NCBI RefSeq assembly: GCF_004193775.1
Contig: NC_041018.1
Location: 37,240,608 to 37,304,607 of the forward strand
Origin: Glycine soja
Lineage: Eukaryota; Streptophyta; Magnoliopsida; Fabales; Fabaceae
DNA length: 64,000 nucleotides
Direction: 5' to 3'
The position numbers and the translations under genes were made by a program. The notes beneath the pieces are model-generated. The model made no database searches. It saw only the letters and a program-made list of their open reading frames with translations, and was not told the DNA's origin. Positions 1-11,417 of this stretch are shown one piece after another. Each line of letters starts with the position of its first letter. Position 1 is the first letter of the stretch.

Positions 1-1701
1 TCGAGAGTGATGAAAAACTGACTTCCATTGGAATTCAGAGTTCCGGCATTGGCCATTGCAACTATTCCTCTGTGCTTGAATTTCAGACGTGAATGAAACT
101 CATCAGCAAAAACACCACCATAAATGCTTTCACCACCTACAACAACAACACAACAACAATTAGTTTATAAAAACCACTAAACAATCAGAAGAAGTCACAA
201 ACCACATGGCATCCATAAATCACATTAGCTAGCTACTACAACAGAACAAATATGTTATTATGTTTGGAAACATGGTGGATGAATCACGTTTAAAAAACCA
301 TGGTAGCCTCAAAGCTACTTGCTAGCGTGGTGAAAAAACATGGCAGGACACCATGGTTTCCTTAAATCACCATAAAACCAAACACACTACTCATGGTGGG
401 AAGTATCAATTAATTTGCCTCCTGTTAGACGTGATTTCAGCAAAAATACAAATGTTTGTTTACTGTTAGGCCAAATTGATTTTGCCTCCAAACCTTGGTA
501 TCACTGGAAGTGATAAAAAGTAGCTTCTGTGTTGATTGAAAAACTTGCACTAAGTCTTACATCAAACTTGCTTTTAGGATAAAAACACATCCAAAGCAAC
601 CTAAAGTTGCTACAAGTTACAATCAATTATGAATCCAGAATTAATTCTTCAAGTAAACACGTAAACATTCAACTAAAATCTCGTTAACAGATATTTCAAC
701 CAACATGATTATGAATAATCCAACAATCCAACGTAAATCTATACACACATTGAAGAGATAAAAAGTAACTTTTGCATTAGATTGAGAATTTCACTCTAAA
801 TTTTACATTACAATACTTCCAAACATAAATCAATTCACTTCAAAATCAATTATGCAAAAACAAATTCATTTAAAATCAATCATGCAAACGATCACTCATA
901 TCTTCAATTATGCAAAAACATATTCATTTAAAATCCAGAACTAATTCTTCAATGTATAAGACTATTTGGATTAAAGTTAGGAAAGTACTTTTACAAATTC
1001 CAAATTTCCAATGCATAATAACGAATTCCAATGCACTAAATGAAGAAAAAAATTGTTGCTTCCAGAGTAAACTGCACTAAACATGTAAACATTTAACTAA
1101 AATCTCGTTAACTGATATTTCGACGAGATTATTATATCTCAACGTGATTCCGAATAATCCAACGTTAATCCAATCACACATCTAGAGTGATAAAAAGCAG
1201 CTTTTGCTTTAAGATTGAAAAACTTCATACTAAATTTTACATCCAATTTGATTTCAGAATCAGAACGCATCCAAATTTCAAACACAAATCAATTCACTTC
1301 AAAATCAATAATGCAAAAAAGAAAAAATCATTTAAAATCAATTATGCAAATGCTCACTCAAACACACGCACGCGCACACACACACACACACACACACACT
1401 TAGTTTCAATTTTTGAGATAAGAATATGGAAGAAAAAAAATGAAAGACGAAGGGGGCTGAATTAGAGCGCGTGGGAAGCACCGGTGCCGGTGCCGGTGGG
1501 GTCGCCGCTTTGGACGAGGAAGTCCTTGATGATGCGGTGGAAGATGGTGTTGTCGTAATAGTTTTCGAGGCAGAGCTGAACGAAGTTCCTCGCGGCCTTC
1601 GGAGCCTCTTTCGGCCACAGCTCAATGTCCAAAGGACCGCGCGTAGTGTTCACCACCACCTTCCCCTTCGTCGGAGGCTCTAGAACGTAAACCGACGACA
1701 T
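1..1701 (-). CDS. CYP57: Cyclophilin-type peptidyl-prolyl isomerase, CYP57/CWC27-like (5' part)
   Basis: Seen: exon 1 is complement 1482-1701 and exon 2 runs from 136 leftwards past the window edge. A 1345-bp GT-AG intron (137-1481) splits a glycine codon. The N-terminus starts [15 protein letters not shown] and continues through a cyclophilin fold with FHRII (the catalytic Arg region), [17 protein letters not shown] and [17 protein letters not shown]. Known: this N-terminus and the GDPTG(S/T)GTG loop are typical of plant CYP57, orthologue of yeast/human Cwc27, a cyclophilin of the activated spliceosome. Its role is proline isomerisation or protein scaffolding in the nucleus. The cyclophilin core up to the active-site region is visible; the charged C-terminal extension expected for CWC27 would lie outside the window. 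The start is the first in-frame ATG and gives the full family N-terminus. The intron carries a MITE, a tandem duplication and a CA microsatellite. Confident about the family; orthology is inferred. Confidence 0.88.
259..391. mobile_element. Small foldback MITE in the CYP57 intron
   Basis: The left arm (TATGTTTGGAAACATGGTGG, then ACCATGGTAGCC) and the reverse complement of the right end (TGTGTTTGGTTTTATGGTGA, then ACCATGGTGTCC) match imperfectly over about 45 bases. The stretch is therefore a foldback of about 130 bp. No coding capacity and no clear target duplication. The family is not identified. Confidence 0.5.
657..1370. repeat. Diverged tandem duplication (about 424 bp) in the CYP57 intron
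   Basis: The block starting near 657 (GTAAACATTCAACTAAAATC, then TCGTTAAC and GATATTTC) recurs from 1081 with about 85-90 percent identity by eye. Shared landmarks are GATAAAAAG (757 and 1190), AATCAATTCACTTCAAAATC and ATGCAAA. A third, partial match carrying GATAAAAAGTAG lies near 512. Confidence 0.55.
1373..1399. repeat. CA microsatellite
   Basis: About 13 uninterrupted CA units, inside the first intron of the cyclophilin gene close to the exon 1 donor. Confidence 0.9.
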
Positions 1702-1759
1702 CTTCTTCTTCTATTCCGAACGCTTCTTCACCACCGCACAAACCACTCTTTCTGTGTGA

Positions 1760-3900
1760 GGGTTTTCAACTTTTGATTTGTTTCTGATTTCTTTATTTTT
1801 TTTACGATCAATTTGTTTCGGATTTCAATTCCCTCTTTTTTTTATTATTTAGGTTTAATCGTAAATTTTATGTTTCAATTTTGTTATTTTATAAATTTTA
1901 TCATTTCAAGTTTTATTTTGGTGAATTTTACCCACACAAGCGCGACAGTTTTTCTTTATCAAGGTGATTTTGTAAAATTATATTGATACTCCTGATATTC
2001 GTTGTAATTATAATCAGCATAGAAAAATTATTTTTGCAGCGGTTATAACAACAATGCAGAAAGTAATTTTTCTATATCAATTATGATTATAATCGATATT
2101 TTTTAAAAATATAAAAAAATATTTTTTACATCATTTTTTATTGATGTGATAATAAAATATATAAAAATAAAAAAAAATATAGTAAAATTTGTAAAATATT
2201 GAAAGTTAAATGATAAAATTTATAAAAAAAAAACTTAAGTAATAAAATTACAAAATTATGAAAGGCACAAAATTACAGAAATAAAATTTGAGAGACAAAG
2301 TTCACATGAAAATTTAACAATACAATTAACCTTATTATTTATTCATGAAAAAAAGGCACAAATGCCTAAACTCAAAAGTTATCTTATATAATATGATGTG
2401 ATTTTTGAAAGATAAAAAAAGTTAAAATAAAATATTTTAGTGATTTATAATAGTTTAGAATAAAAATTACAGAAGAAAAATGACATCAAATAGAATTATT
2501 CTCATTATAATAGTTATATATTTGTTTATTTGAAAAATAAAATAGTTTAGCAAATTAGTTAAGAAAAAATATTACTTCTTATATAAATTTTTTTTTATTT
2601 TTATATTCTATATACCAGGACAATCGATTAAATTTTAAAAGATGTAAGTTTTTGGGTAAATAAGAAAAAAAAAGACTGCATTAAAATAATATATTTTAGA
2701 GTTTTTATGTAAAATAAAAAAAACATGGTATGCTTATATGATTATTAAAATACTTTTTATTTTATAAATTTTAGGTTATTTGAATGCAATAATATAAAAA
2801 TATTTTTTACAAAATTACTATAAAAAATTATTAATAAAACATGTTTCGATATAAAAAAATTGTAAATAATTTAAGATTGTGTTTCACAAGTCTTATATTT
2901 GTATTTTTTAGGGAAATATTAATTAGTATGATTTATTTTCTCATTATGAAATTTTAAAAAAGAAATACTTACAAATAGATGTCAAAATAGATCATATTAA
3001 CTTAGGCCTTATTTGGGCGGTTTTGAAATTTTTAGTCCTGAGATTTTTAAAAATGAAATTTGTTTTAGTAAAGTTTTTAGTTTTTAAAGAGTTGTAGCAA
3101 ATTAAAAAGATGAATAAAATTAGTCAACCATTTTATCTTATCTTACCTCGTTATAAAACTATGGTGGTGGCACTAGTGACATTAGTGGTAAGAGGGTGGT
3201 GATTGTGGTAGTAGGGGTGCGATAAAATCCATTTTCATCTTAATTCTAATGGAATTTGTTGTATCGTTTTGATAATTTTGAGCAATATAAATTCGTGCTA
3301 AATTGGTGCATGCGTTAGGAACCTCTAAAGGAATAGAAAACAGCTTAAAAGGGGTGAAATGGCTCTAGTTGTATAAGAACGACCCAATGCTTAATTATAT
3401 GCAGATCATGCATGTCAAACTCTGCCTGAGAAAATATGCACAACCCCATGCATGGGGTGTGAAGATCAAGCAATGCTCCGAACATTATGCACGAACCTGT
3501 GTTTAACATCACAAGTTTCGAGTATTAGTATTACATCTTAAGGAAAAGTCTTAATTACGAGGAACTTGTTGTTATATTAATCGTGTAACTTTATTATTTG
3601 TTATGTTGTGTTATTAGTTATGCTTTGAGCATATGTATGTGCTATAAAAGAGTGTACATTCATGTGCATGTGTACTTATTGTTATTCTTAATATCATTAT
3701 TAACATTATTATTAATATGTTGTGGTTGTTGATATTATTATTATTATTTGTTATATTGTGTTGGTGATTCTATTATTGCAATATATATGTTATTGTTAGT
3801 AGTTGTATAATAACGATAGCACTACTATTGTTATTCTATTATTAATATCGTTATTATTAGTATTATTGTATTATCAATATTATTATGTTTATTACTATTG
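1760..3900. other. AT-rich intergenic DNA, no gene seen
   Basis: Mostly A/T runs and short stop-riddled frames upstream of the minus-strand cyclophilin gene. The end at 3650-3900 is rich in ATT/TTA trinucleotide runs. I see no gene, RNA gene or element with defined ends here. The promoter of the cyclophilin gene should lie at the left end, just upstream of 1701 on the minus strand. Confidence 0.5.
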
Positions 3901-6390
3901 TAAATGCTCTAGTGATGGTGATTAGTGAACACAAGATAATAGGACCTAGAGAGTGCCTAGGGCCCAATAAGGGGCTAAGTCAACCCAAACTCTTACCATC
4001 TAAGTTTTATAAGAATGAAGAAAGTGAGACATGATAGGGTTATTAGTTACTGGAGTTAGAAAGAAAGAAAATAATAATAAGATAGAAGAGGACAAAAAGA
4101 AGATAAAGGAAGAAGGGAGTTGGAGACTCAAGCTTGAAGCTCTCATTCGTGCCTCAGTTAGGTGAGTGTTTTGTCATCCTTCCTAAGCTTACCTCTATGT
4201 TTCTTGTTGTTCTACTTGTCTTCCCCACCCTTTTGGATGGTTTCTTCCCTTTCCCTTTTCTTTTTTTAGGTTATGGATTGATGATTTTGGAATGATTATG
4301 AGTGATTAAGGCTTGATTATGGACGATTGAAGGTTGGGATATGTTGTACAAGTGTTTAGGAGTTTATAATGAGTGTTAGGAATGATTAGGGATGAATGGG
4401 TTCATAAAAACCCAAAATCGTGAAGTGTTGTTATGCACTGGTCACTTAAGCAAACTTGATCGCTTAAGTGAAATTGGGAATTGAGGTTTGACATGATTTT
4501 GAGTTTGCTTAAGCGAGCAAAAGATCTCGCTTAACGAGTTGTGTGGCCTGAACTAGGAAAAGTGATCTTCATGAAATATGTATCCCTAGATGTTAGCTAA
4601 CTAATGACGTTGGTTTCACTAAAAAATAAGTTGTGTAACTCAAGATAAGTTCGTATTAGTGAGCAAAGGTCAAATTGTCAGAATTACACAATCAATTTGT
4701 ATTCTTTCTAATTTTAGGCATAATAGACTACATAACTAGCTTTCAAAGTAAACATAAAAGTTGTAGACAACCATCTTATCTTTAAAATAAGATAAAATGA
4801 AACTTGATAGAATTAGTATAATTATAAATATAGTGGTTACACCTCAAAGTGGTCATAGACACGTAATGAAAATGATAGAAGTAATACTTAAAACTTAAAA
4901 GATGTTATAGCAATTGTAATACAAAGTAGATGATATAATTGATGTGTGGCATAAAGTTAAGATGTGCATGACTTGATTGAATGATGATATTGAATACATG
5001 TGTTGATGTTGTAACTTGAATGGTGATTTATGAGTGTTGTGGAATCATTTAATGTTTTACTTTATCTCTAAAGTGTGAATTGTAATGAATGATATTCATG
5101 TGCACATGGTGAATCAAGTGATGTCGTGATAATGTTTTGAATTTATTTATATGCAGCTTGAGTTCATGTGGAACAGGGACCACCATGCTATGATGGTTCA
5201 TGATTAAATGTCATTGCAACAAGTGACCTAGTCTATGCAGGGCAAATATGAGCTCAGGTGGTATTTTGGCCATGAGTTATCTAGCCTATGTGGGGGTGAG
5301 AATGAGCTCACTATGTGTGGTGTGAGGTTCAATAGAACCACTTGTGCATGATTGTGTGAGACATGCATCATAAATGTGTCATAAATGTGCATATGATTAT
5401 AAGACAGGGGATATGGTCGAGCTTCACTGGGGATGACATGAATAAGTTAAAGTATTACCCTGTCCTTAGGGGGTATCCAATTTGGAATCTCCTTGTGTCT
5501 CAAGTTGATCCCATGGGCTGGAGTATCCTTGCAAGACTAAGTAACTCTGATGTACTGCCAACAATTTTGTTTAGATGAGAGCGTACTAATGGGATCATAT
5601 GAGTCTGCTACTACATATTCTTCCGAGCTTCTTTCATAAATGTTTTACTGGTATCATATGCATATGAGAAAAACAAAAAGAACATCGCATTGGATACGTG
5701 CATTATGAATTTGCTAGCTTGTGTGGTTTTTGTGACGTGGGTGCCATGTATGCACTATGTTGTACTTGTGTGATGTGTTGAGAATATGTATGATTATCAT
5801 AGTGACTAATAAAGTGATTATATGTGGTTGTAAGGTTAAGGACATGGAGGGAGATATACCCAGAATGCACTATATGAGTATAGATGTTGGAATGTATTTT
5901 TTCGTCTAAGGATGAACTGGTGTAAAGTGAGTGTTAGGGAGTAAATCCTTAATAAGGAAAGTCATGTTAAACAAGAGAGAGATGTGAAAGTATCTTACTA
6001 GTTAAAGAATAAATCCTAAGATATTAATGAAAGTGAACCAATGTACTAGAATGAGCATATATAAGAAATAAATAAGAGGAAAATGTTTTATGATTGAAGA
6101 ATGTAGACCCAACCTTAGAAATGATAGGGTTTGATAGAGACCGAAAAAAGGTAAAATCATGAGAAGCAAATTATTGAATTGTTCTAGTAAAGGATTCTAA
6201 GACAACCTTGGAGTCCTTAGAGTACTCACTGAGACATTATGTCTCACTCCTTTAAGTTTCTTTATTTTCAGGAAAACATGTGACTACATGTGTCATTGGA
6301 GCATGGAGTGTTGTGTTGTTTTATATCCATATCTATTTCATTTTATGTTGTATGATGTATATATGTTACATGAAATAAGTTATATTTGTG
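3900..6390 (+). repeat. Degenerate LTR-retrotransposon-like sequence (probable gypsy LTR, plus orientation)
   Basis: Not protein coding. The layout resembles a long, decayed plant gypsy LTR: purine-rich stretch near 4040-4110, AAGCTTGAAGCTCTC near 4130, repeated 'tagcctatg...gagctca' segments near 5230-5300, and a late block (GAGTACTCACTGAGACATTA, TTTCAGGAAAACATGTGACT) near 6220-6290. No TG...CA ends or target duplication could be fixed. The family call is inference from remembered patterns. Confidence 0.35.
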
Positions 6391-7884
6391 ACATCCTCTA
6401 CCTTCACAAATATAAATAAATAATAAAAAGAAATAATATCATGCGAAATTATTTTTTTCTTCTTTAAAAGACATTTAATTTAAATTAATTCAAAAAGGTA
6501 AAAGGTTCACATTCACTTAGTGAAATCATAGTAGAAATTGTTCGAGTAAAAAAATAAAGTTATCTCAACTCAAAACAAGGCCGCCTATTCTAAATAAATA
6601 TAAAACAAAAGCTAAAACAGAAAATATAACACAATTATATCATTCACGAAATTATAACATATGAGGTAAAATCTTACGCCCCGATGTCACACTTATCAGA
6701 GCATATCCCTATCACAAGCTAAGTCTCTCAATCTCCAGCATGAAACTCATTATATTTTGGCTCACCTGAAACAAAATGGCAATCAGCCCAAACACAAACA
6801 CACACCGAGAGTGAGTTATCTCATTTGTATATAATAAAACATTAGAGCATGTGAAACATATAATACTTAGAGCTGAATTTATATAAATAACATCACTTCA
6901 CAAAATCACACACATTATTCACACTCATTCAAGTTCACGCACTCCAGAAAATAATATCAAACAGTAATTGTTAACTCAATGAAAGTCAAACACAAGCGTT
7001 ATGCAACAAATACGTTAGACTCAAGCCTATATGCAATCTAGTACCTTTTTTTAGTGAAAAACCTCGTCGAGTGCCTTGGAGTACATGACGGGACATGCCT
7101 CACAATGGGTAAGTCAGGTTACTCTCACTAAGTGAAATCATAGGGAGACCAGTCAAGGTCACTCTGTTCTACGAGAATGCTTCAACCATATGGGATCAAC
7201 ACAAGTTTAAAGGAACATTCAAACTGAATGTATTTACACCCAAGGCCTAGACTCCGAGGAGTCCGTCAGAGCCTCTCCCTCCTGATTTAAGTCCAACCCA
7301 GAAAAAAATTTTAACACGCAGACTCAATTGTTTTCAAAATCTCAATTATTTTTCAAAACTATTTTAATTCAATATGCCTCAAGTGATTAAACTCGTCGGG
7401 TTCCCACCGTGGAACCCATCACAACTCATCACGCATTAACTCATCGTCCTTAGAGGGTCTTACAGTTGTGTGATTACATAATTCATAGTTCATAACTCAA
7501 TACATACAACATTTCTATACCCATGTAATTCACAATTCATTACATAGCAAATGATTATCACTTACACACAATCTCAATCACAATTTCACAATCTCAATAA
7601 AATAATTTATCATATCTCATGAATCTTACACATATCATTAGTAGTAATATTTACATGGCAAAAACACTTATAACTTAAATCAAACTATATTATTTTCAAT
7701 TAAAAAGAACCTTTACAACCATTAATTTGAGGTGTAGCAAAAATAATTATTATTAAGCAATATATAACTAAAAAGCAAGAACCTGGATCACAATTACGTA
7801 AAGTGAATCAATTAAGTTGGATTGTTCCTTTTCCTTTGTACTTCACAAGCATGTACATACAGGGGAATCAACTTTTAAAATCTA

Positions 7885-7885
<1 letters not shown>

Positions 7886-7950
<65 letters not shown>
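7886..7950. repeat. TA microsatellite
   Basis: About 32 uninterrupted TA units within LTR-like DNA. Confidence 0.95.
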
Positions 7951-7953
<3 letters not shown>

Positions 7954-8413
7954 TATTACCACTGCTGCATTTACAAATATAATAACGAATTAAACATATA
8001 TATTGCACCTTTAAGGGAAGCCTCTAAGTATCAACATTTTTACTGCTGCAAATCCGTTTAGACTATTAACATTTTAAAATAATTATTCAAACTTGGAGAA
8101 AATAAGGACAAATGGGCAAAGTTAATTTACAGTTTATTACAATAAAATATAGGTATCCAACATCAATCATCATCCAACACGAAATTCAATTACTGATATG
8201 CATAAAATTAGATGATTCCATACCATAATAAATATAATCCAATACATTCTTTTTTTTACAAATTCACTCCAAGAAAAACCATTAACATCAATTAAATATT
8301 TTGTTTTTGCTTATGAAAAACATAAAAGATAACATAAAAAAACCATATGTTTATTGTTAGAATTAATTCACTACGCGCAAGTCAAATTGAAACGCCACTT
8401 CCAGTTACATACA

Positions 8414-8444
<31 letters not shown>
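8414..8444. repeat. ATT microsatellite
   Basis: About ten tandem ATT/TTA units. Confidence 0.9.
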
Positions 8445-8445
<1 letters not shown>

Positions 8446-8934
8446 GAGTTGATCCTCTAGGGATCTCTATATATTTTCATTCTAATCTTCAAGCGTGAGT
8501 AACTCATCCCTTATTTCGATGTAGTCACTCTAGGGTTCTCCATAAGTAATGGTAGCATTTCTGGTACTCTCTAGAACTTCTCCTCCGACTGTTATGTTAA
8601 GATTCTTGTGTATGAGAGCAAAAGATGTATTTTTGTAAAAAATTTAAAAATTAATTTATATAGTGAAAAAATTGATGACTTAATCTTATTTTATTTATTT
8701 ATTTAAAGGAAGTAAATGAATTACTGTTACAATATTTGTATAATACATCGAATCAAGTTATACTTTTATAATTTATTTGTTAACTTCCGCATGATGACGT
8801 TCTATGAATGTTTTTCATTTAATTTTCACATCTTTAAAAATTTAAACTTAGTTACGTTAATACCCTTAGGGTGTTATAGTACTATGCATTGCCCGTGCAT
8901 ACCCCTGCGACAAAGCAAACCCATTATCCTATAA

Positions 8935-9620
8935 ATAGTTTAGGTTTTTAAATTGTAAAAGATTTATTAGGTGGTGGAGGACCACCACACCATCCATGGT
9001 CTCAACCAATAAACATGGAACACATGAATAATTAAAAATATATTTAACAAATTAAGAGATATACTAAGTAACTACTCAATAAAAATTAATTATTTTATTT
9101 CTTAATTTAAGTAATCTTAATCAATTTAAAATATTAAATTATATACGTATCATATTATTATTAATTGGAATCATAAATATGATTGTTTTGAACTACCTAG
9201 TAATTTTTCCTTTTTAACGTGCTAAAACTCATTCAAGTCTTCACTCCAAAATCCTTTAAAATTATTTAGATACTAATATATAATAACTCTGTATATTATA
9301 TTGCCTACCAAAAATAAATGTTACTATAATATAGCCAGAATAAGTAATTTTTTGGTCTGGAGTGTCCCTCAATGTCAAGATGACTAGTCTGGCTTAATGT
9401 GTGTATCTATCTTGGCGCAAGATAATTTTACACAGATTTAATTAAACACAAGATAAGTAATTAATTTATGCAATAATGACAACAGTTGAAATTTAGAAAA
9501 AAGAAAAGATACCCTTATAGAAGAGGATAACGTTAACCTAAAAAGAAAATTCTGTTTTTGGGTTAGGCATAGTCAAAAGAGCCTAAAAAACGTAAGGATG
9601 AGGTTGAAACCTTAGTTGTG
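8935..9620. other. Intergenic DNA and upstream region of the USP-kinase gene
   Basis: AT-rich with short interrupted frames only. It lies immediately 5' of the transcribed region of the USP-kinase gene, so the promoter should be in or just after it. I could not single out a convincing TATA box. Confidence 0.4.
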
Positions 9621-9721
9621 TCCGTGTGTTCGAGTGCACCATCTTCGATGAGATTGCATGGGAGTGTTTCATTTCCATCTTCGCATCACCGCAAGAGCTA
9701 GGGCGGCTAGCTAGGAATCGT

Positions 9722-9810
9722 AGAAGAAGAAGAAGAAGAAGAAGAAGAAGAAGAAGAAGAAGAAGAAGAAGAAGAAGAAGAAGAAGAAGAAGAAGAAGAA
9801 GAAGAAGAAG
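9722..9810. repeat. AGA/GAA microsatellite in the presumed 5' UTR
   Basis: About 29 perfect AGA units end some 90 bp before the start codon of the USP-kinase gene. Translated, they give artefactual poly-Arg, poly-Ser or poly-Phe frames. The position suggests a transcribed 5' UTR repeat. Confidence 0.9.
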
Positions 9811-9898
9811 GACCTAACCAAGAGCTTCTCTGCTCCTCCTCCTCCTTCTTGCGGTGGCCGGTGTAGTGCGGTGACAGACAACGACCACGACAATAATA

Positions 9899-11349
9899 AT
9901 GTCTTCCCATGGTGGGACCACCACAACGCCACCACCCTTAAATGTCACCATGGTGGCTGTGGATAAAGACAAGAACAGTGGCTATGCCTTCCGTTGGACA
10001 ATTAAACACATTGATAACCCAGTCATCATTGCAGTCCATGTCAAGCACAAAAACATTCCTCATCGTAGGTACCCTCATATCTTTACATGTCTAATTAATT
10101 TCATAAGTTTTAGATTAGGTTTTATAATTTTACGTTACATTATTTTATTTTTTTCTATGGACAAATATTAGTGTGTTAAAATGTTAATTTTGTTAGCAGA
10201 ACAAATCGAATCTGTGATCTGTTTTTCTCTTATACTGTATCTCCATATTACGTTACATTATGTCGTGATATATATCTTCATTTGTGTGTGTGTGTGTTTT
10301 TTTTTTTTTGTTACTTATGTTTAACTATGCATGCAGATGAGGGCACCAACGTTTTTCCTCCCGACGAAGACGATATAGCACATGTTTTCAAACCCCTACG
10401 TCACATGTGTCATGGCAACATCGTATGTAATTGATATTTGAGCTGAAATTAATTTCTTGTTTAATTCGTTTAGTTAACCAATTTGAAGAAGATTTTAATA
10501 ACATACTCAGAGTCTCAGGCATTGTAAATATACTGTTATCCCTGCACTTAAAAATTACTCGTCTTACATTTTAACTGTTTTTGTTTCCACATATTTTTCA
10601 ATCTGTTTTAGCTTTTACAGTTTTGAATGGTCAAATTAAAATGGATTAAAAATATATATGTGTGTGGACTGAAATGAGTAATTTACTAAAACCTGAGAAT
10701 TGTGTAAGTATAAGACACAAATGAATTAATAATTAAACTTTAGGAGTATTTTTGTTTAGAAGGTGAGAAATAATATTACAATAGAAATTTTATAGTTTGT
10801 TTGTGAGATCACACCTCTTATATTTTATTTTAATTTAACAAAATTTCTTCTAAATCAAACACACTTTAGATAAATATTATAAAAATTAATAAATTTATTG
10901 GTTATGAGAATCTATGATTGGATATCATAGTCTAAAAATTCTTTACACCCTTGGTGAATACACTATTTATTCATAAAAATAAATGATCATTTTTGTGATT
11001 TTGCACTCTCATTTCTGTCGTATTCAATCAAATGGTGTTGGTGATTTTTTTTTTATTTTTAAATCGTGTTGGTGATGATACTTGATACTTGAAACTTTCA
11101 GGTTATGTTGAAAGAAGCCGTAATCGATGATAGTGATGTTGTCAAAGGAATTGTGGAATATGCACAGAGAAATCGCGTCAATACTATAGTCGTTGGTGCA
11201 ACTCACTCGTGTAAGAGTACTTTGGCACGAACTCTGAACCTGAGGAGTGGAAGCAAGTTAAGTGTTGATATTAATTTTTTAATATAACCTTAGTCCTCTT
11301 AAAATTTGGCCATTTGCATGCATGACAATTTTATGTTTCCTTTGCATGT

Positions 11350-11417
<68 letters not shown>

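Larger units (their letters stand above)
6388..8879 (-). repeat. Second LTR-like sequence, opposite orientation
   Basis: It begins TGTGACATCC and ends GGGTGTTATA, short imperfect inverted ends of the kind found on LTRs. Read on the minus strand, 6850-6660 has an 'actcactctcgg ... ttcaggtgagcc ... ctggagattgagagacttag' layout like the late block of the plus-strand copy at 6220-6290. The 5-bp flanks (ATATT and GTACT) do not match, so a clean solo LTR is not shown. An AT microsatellite sits inside. No coding potential. Confidence 0.35.

Noticed and set aside
5363..5578. 71-residue frame in LTR-like DNA
   Set aside because: Lies in repeat sequence without gag/pol motifs; open by chance.
9626..9935. 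Frames with long poly-Arg, poly-Ser or poly-Phe runs on both strands
   Set aside because: They are translations of the GAA microsatellite; the real start at 9899 gives the USP-domain N-terminus.
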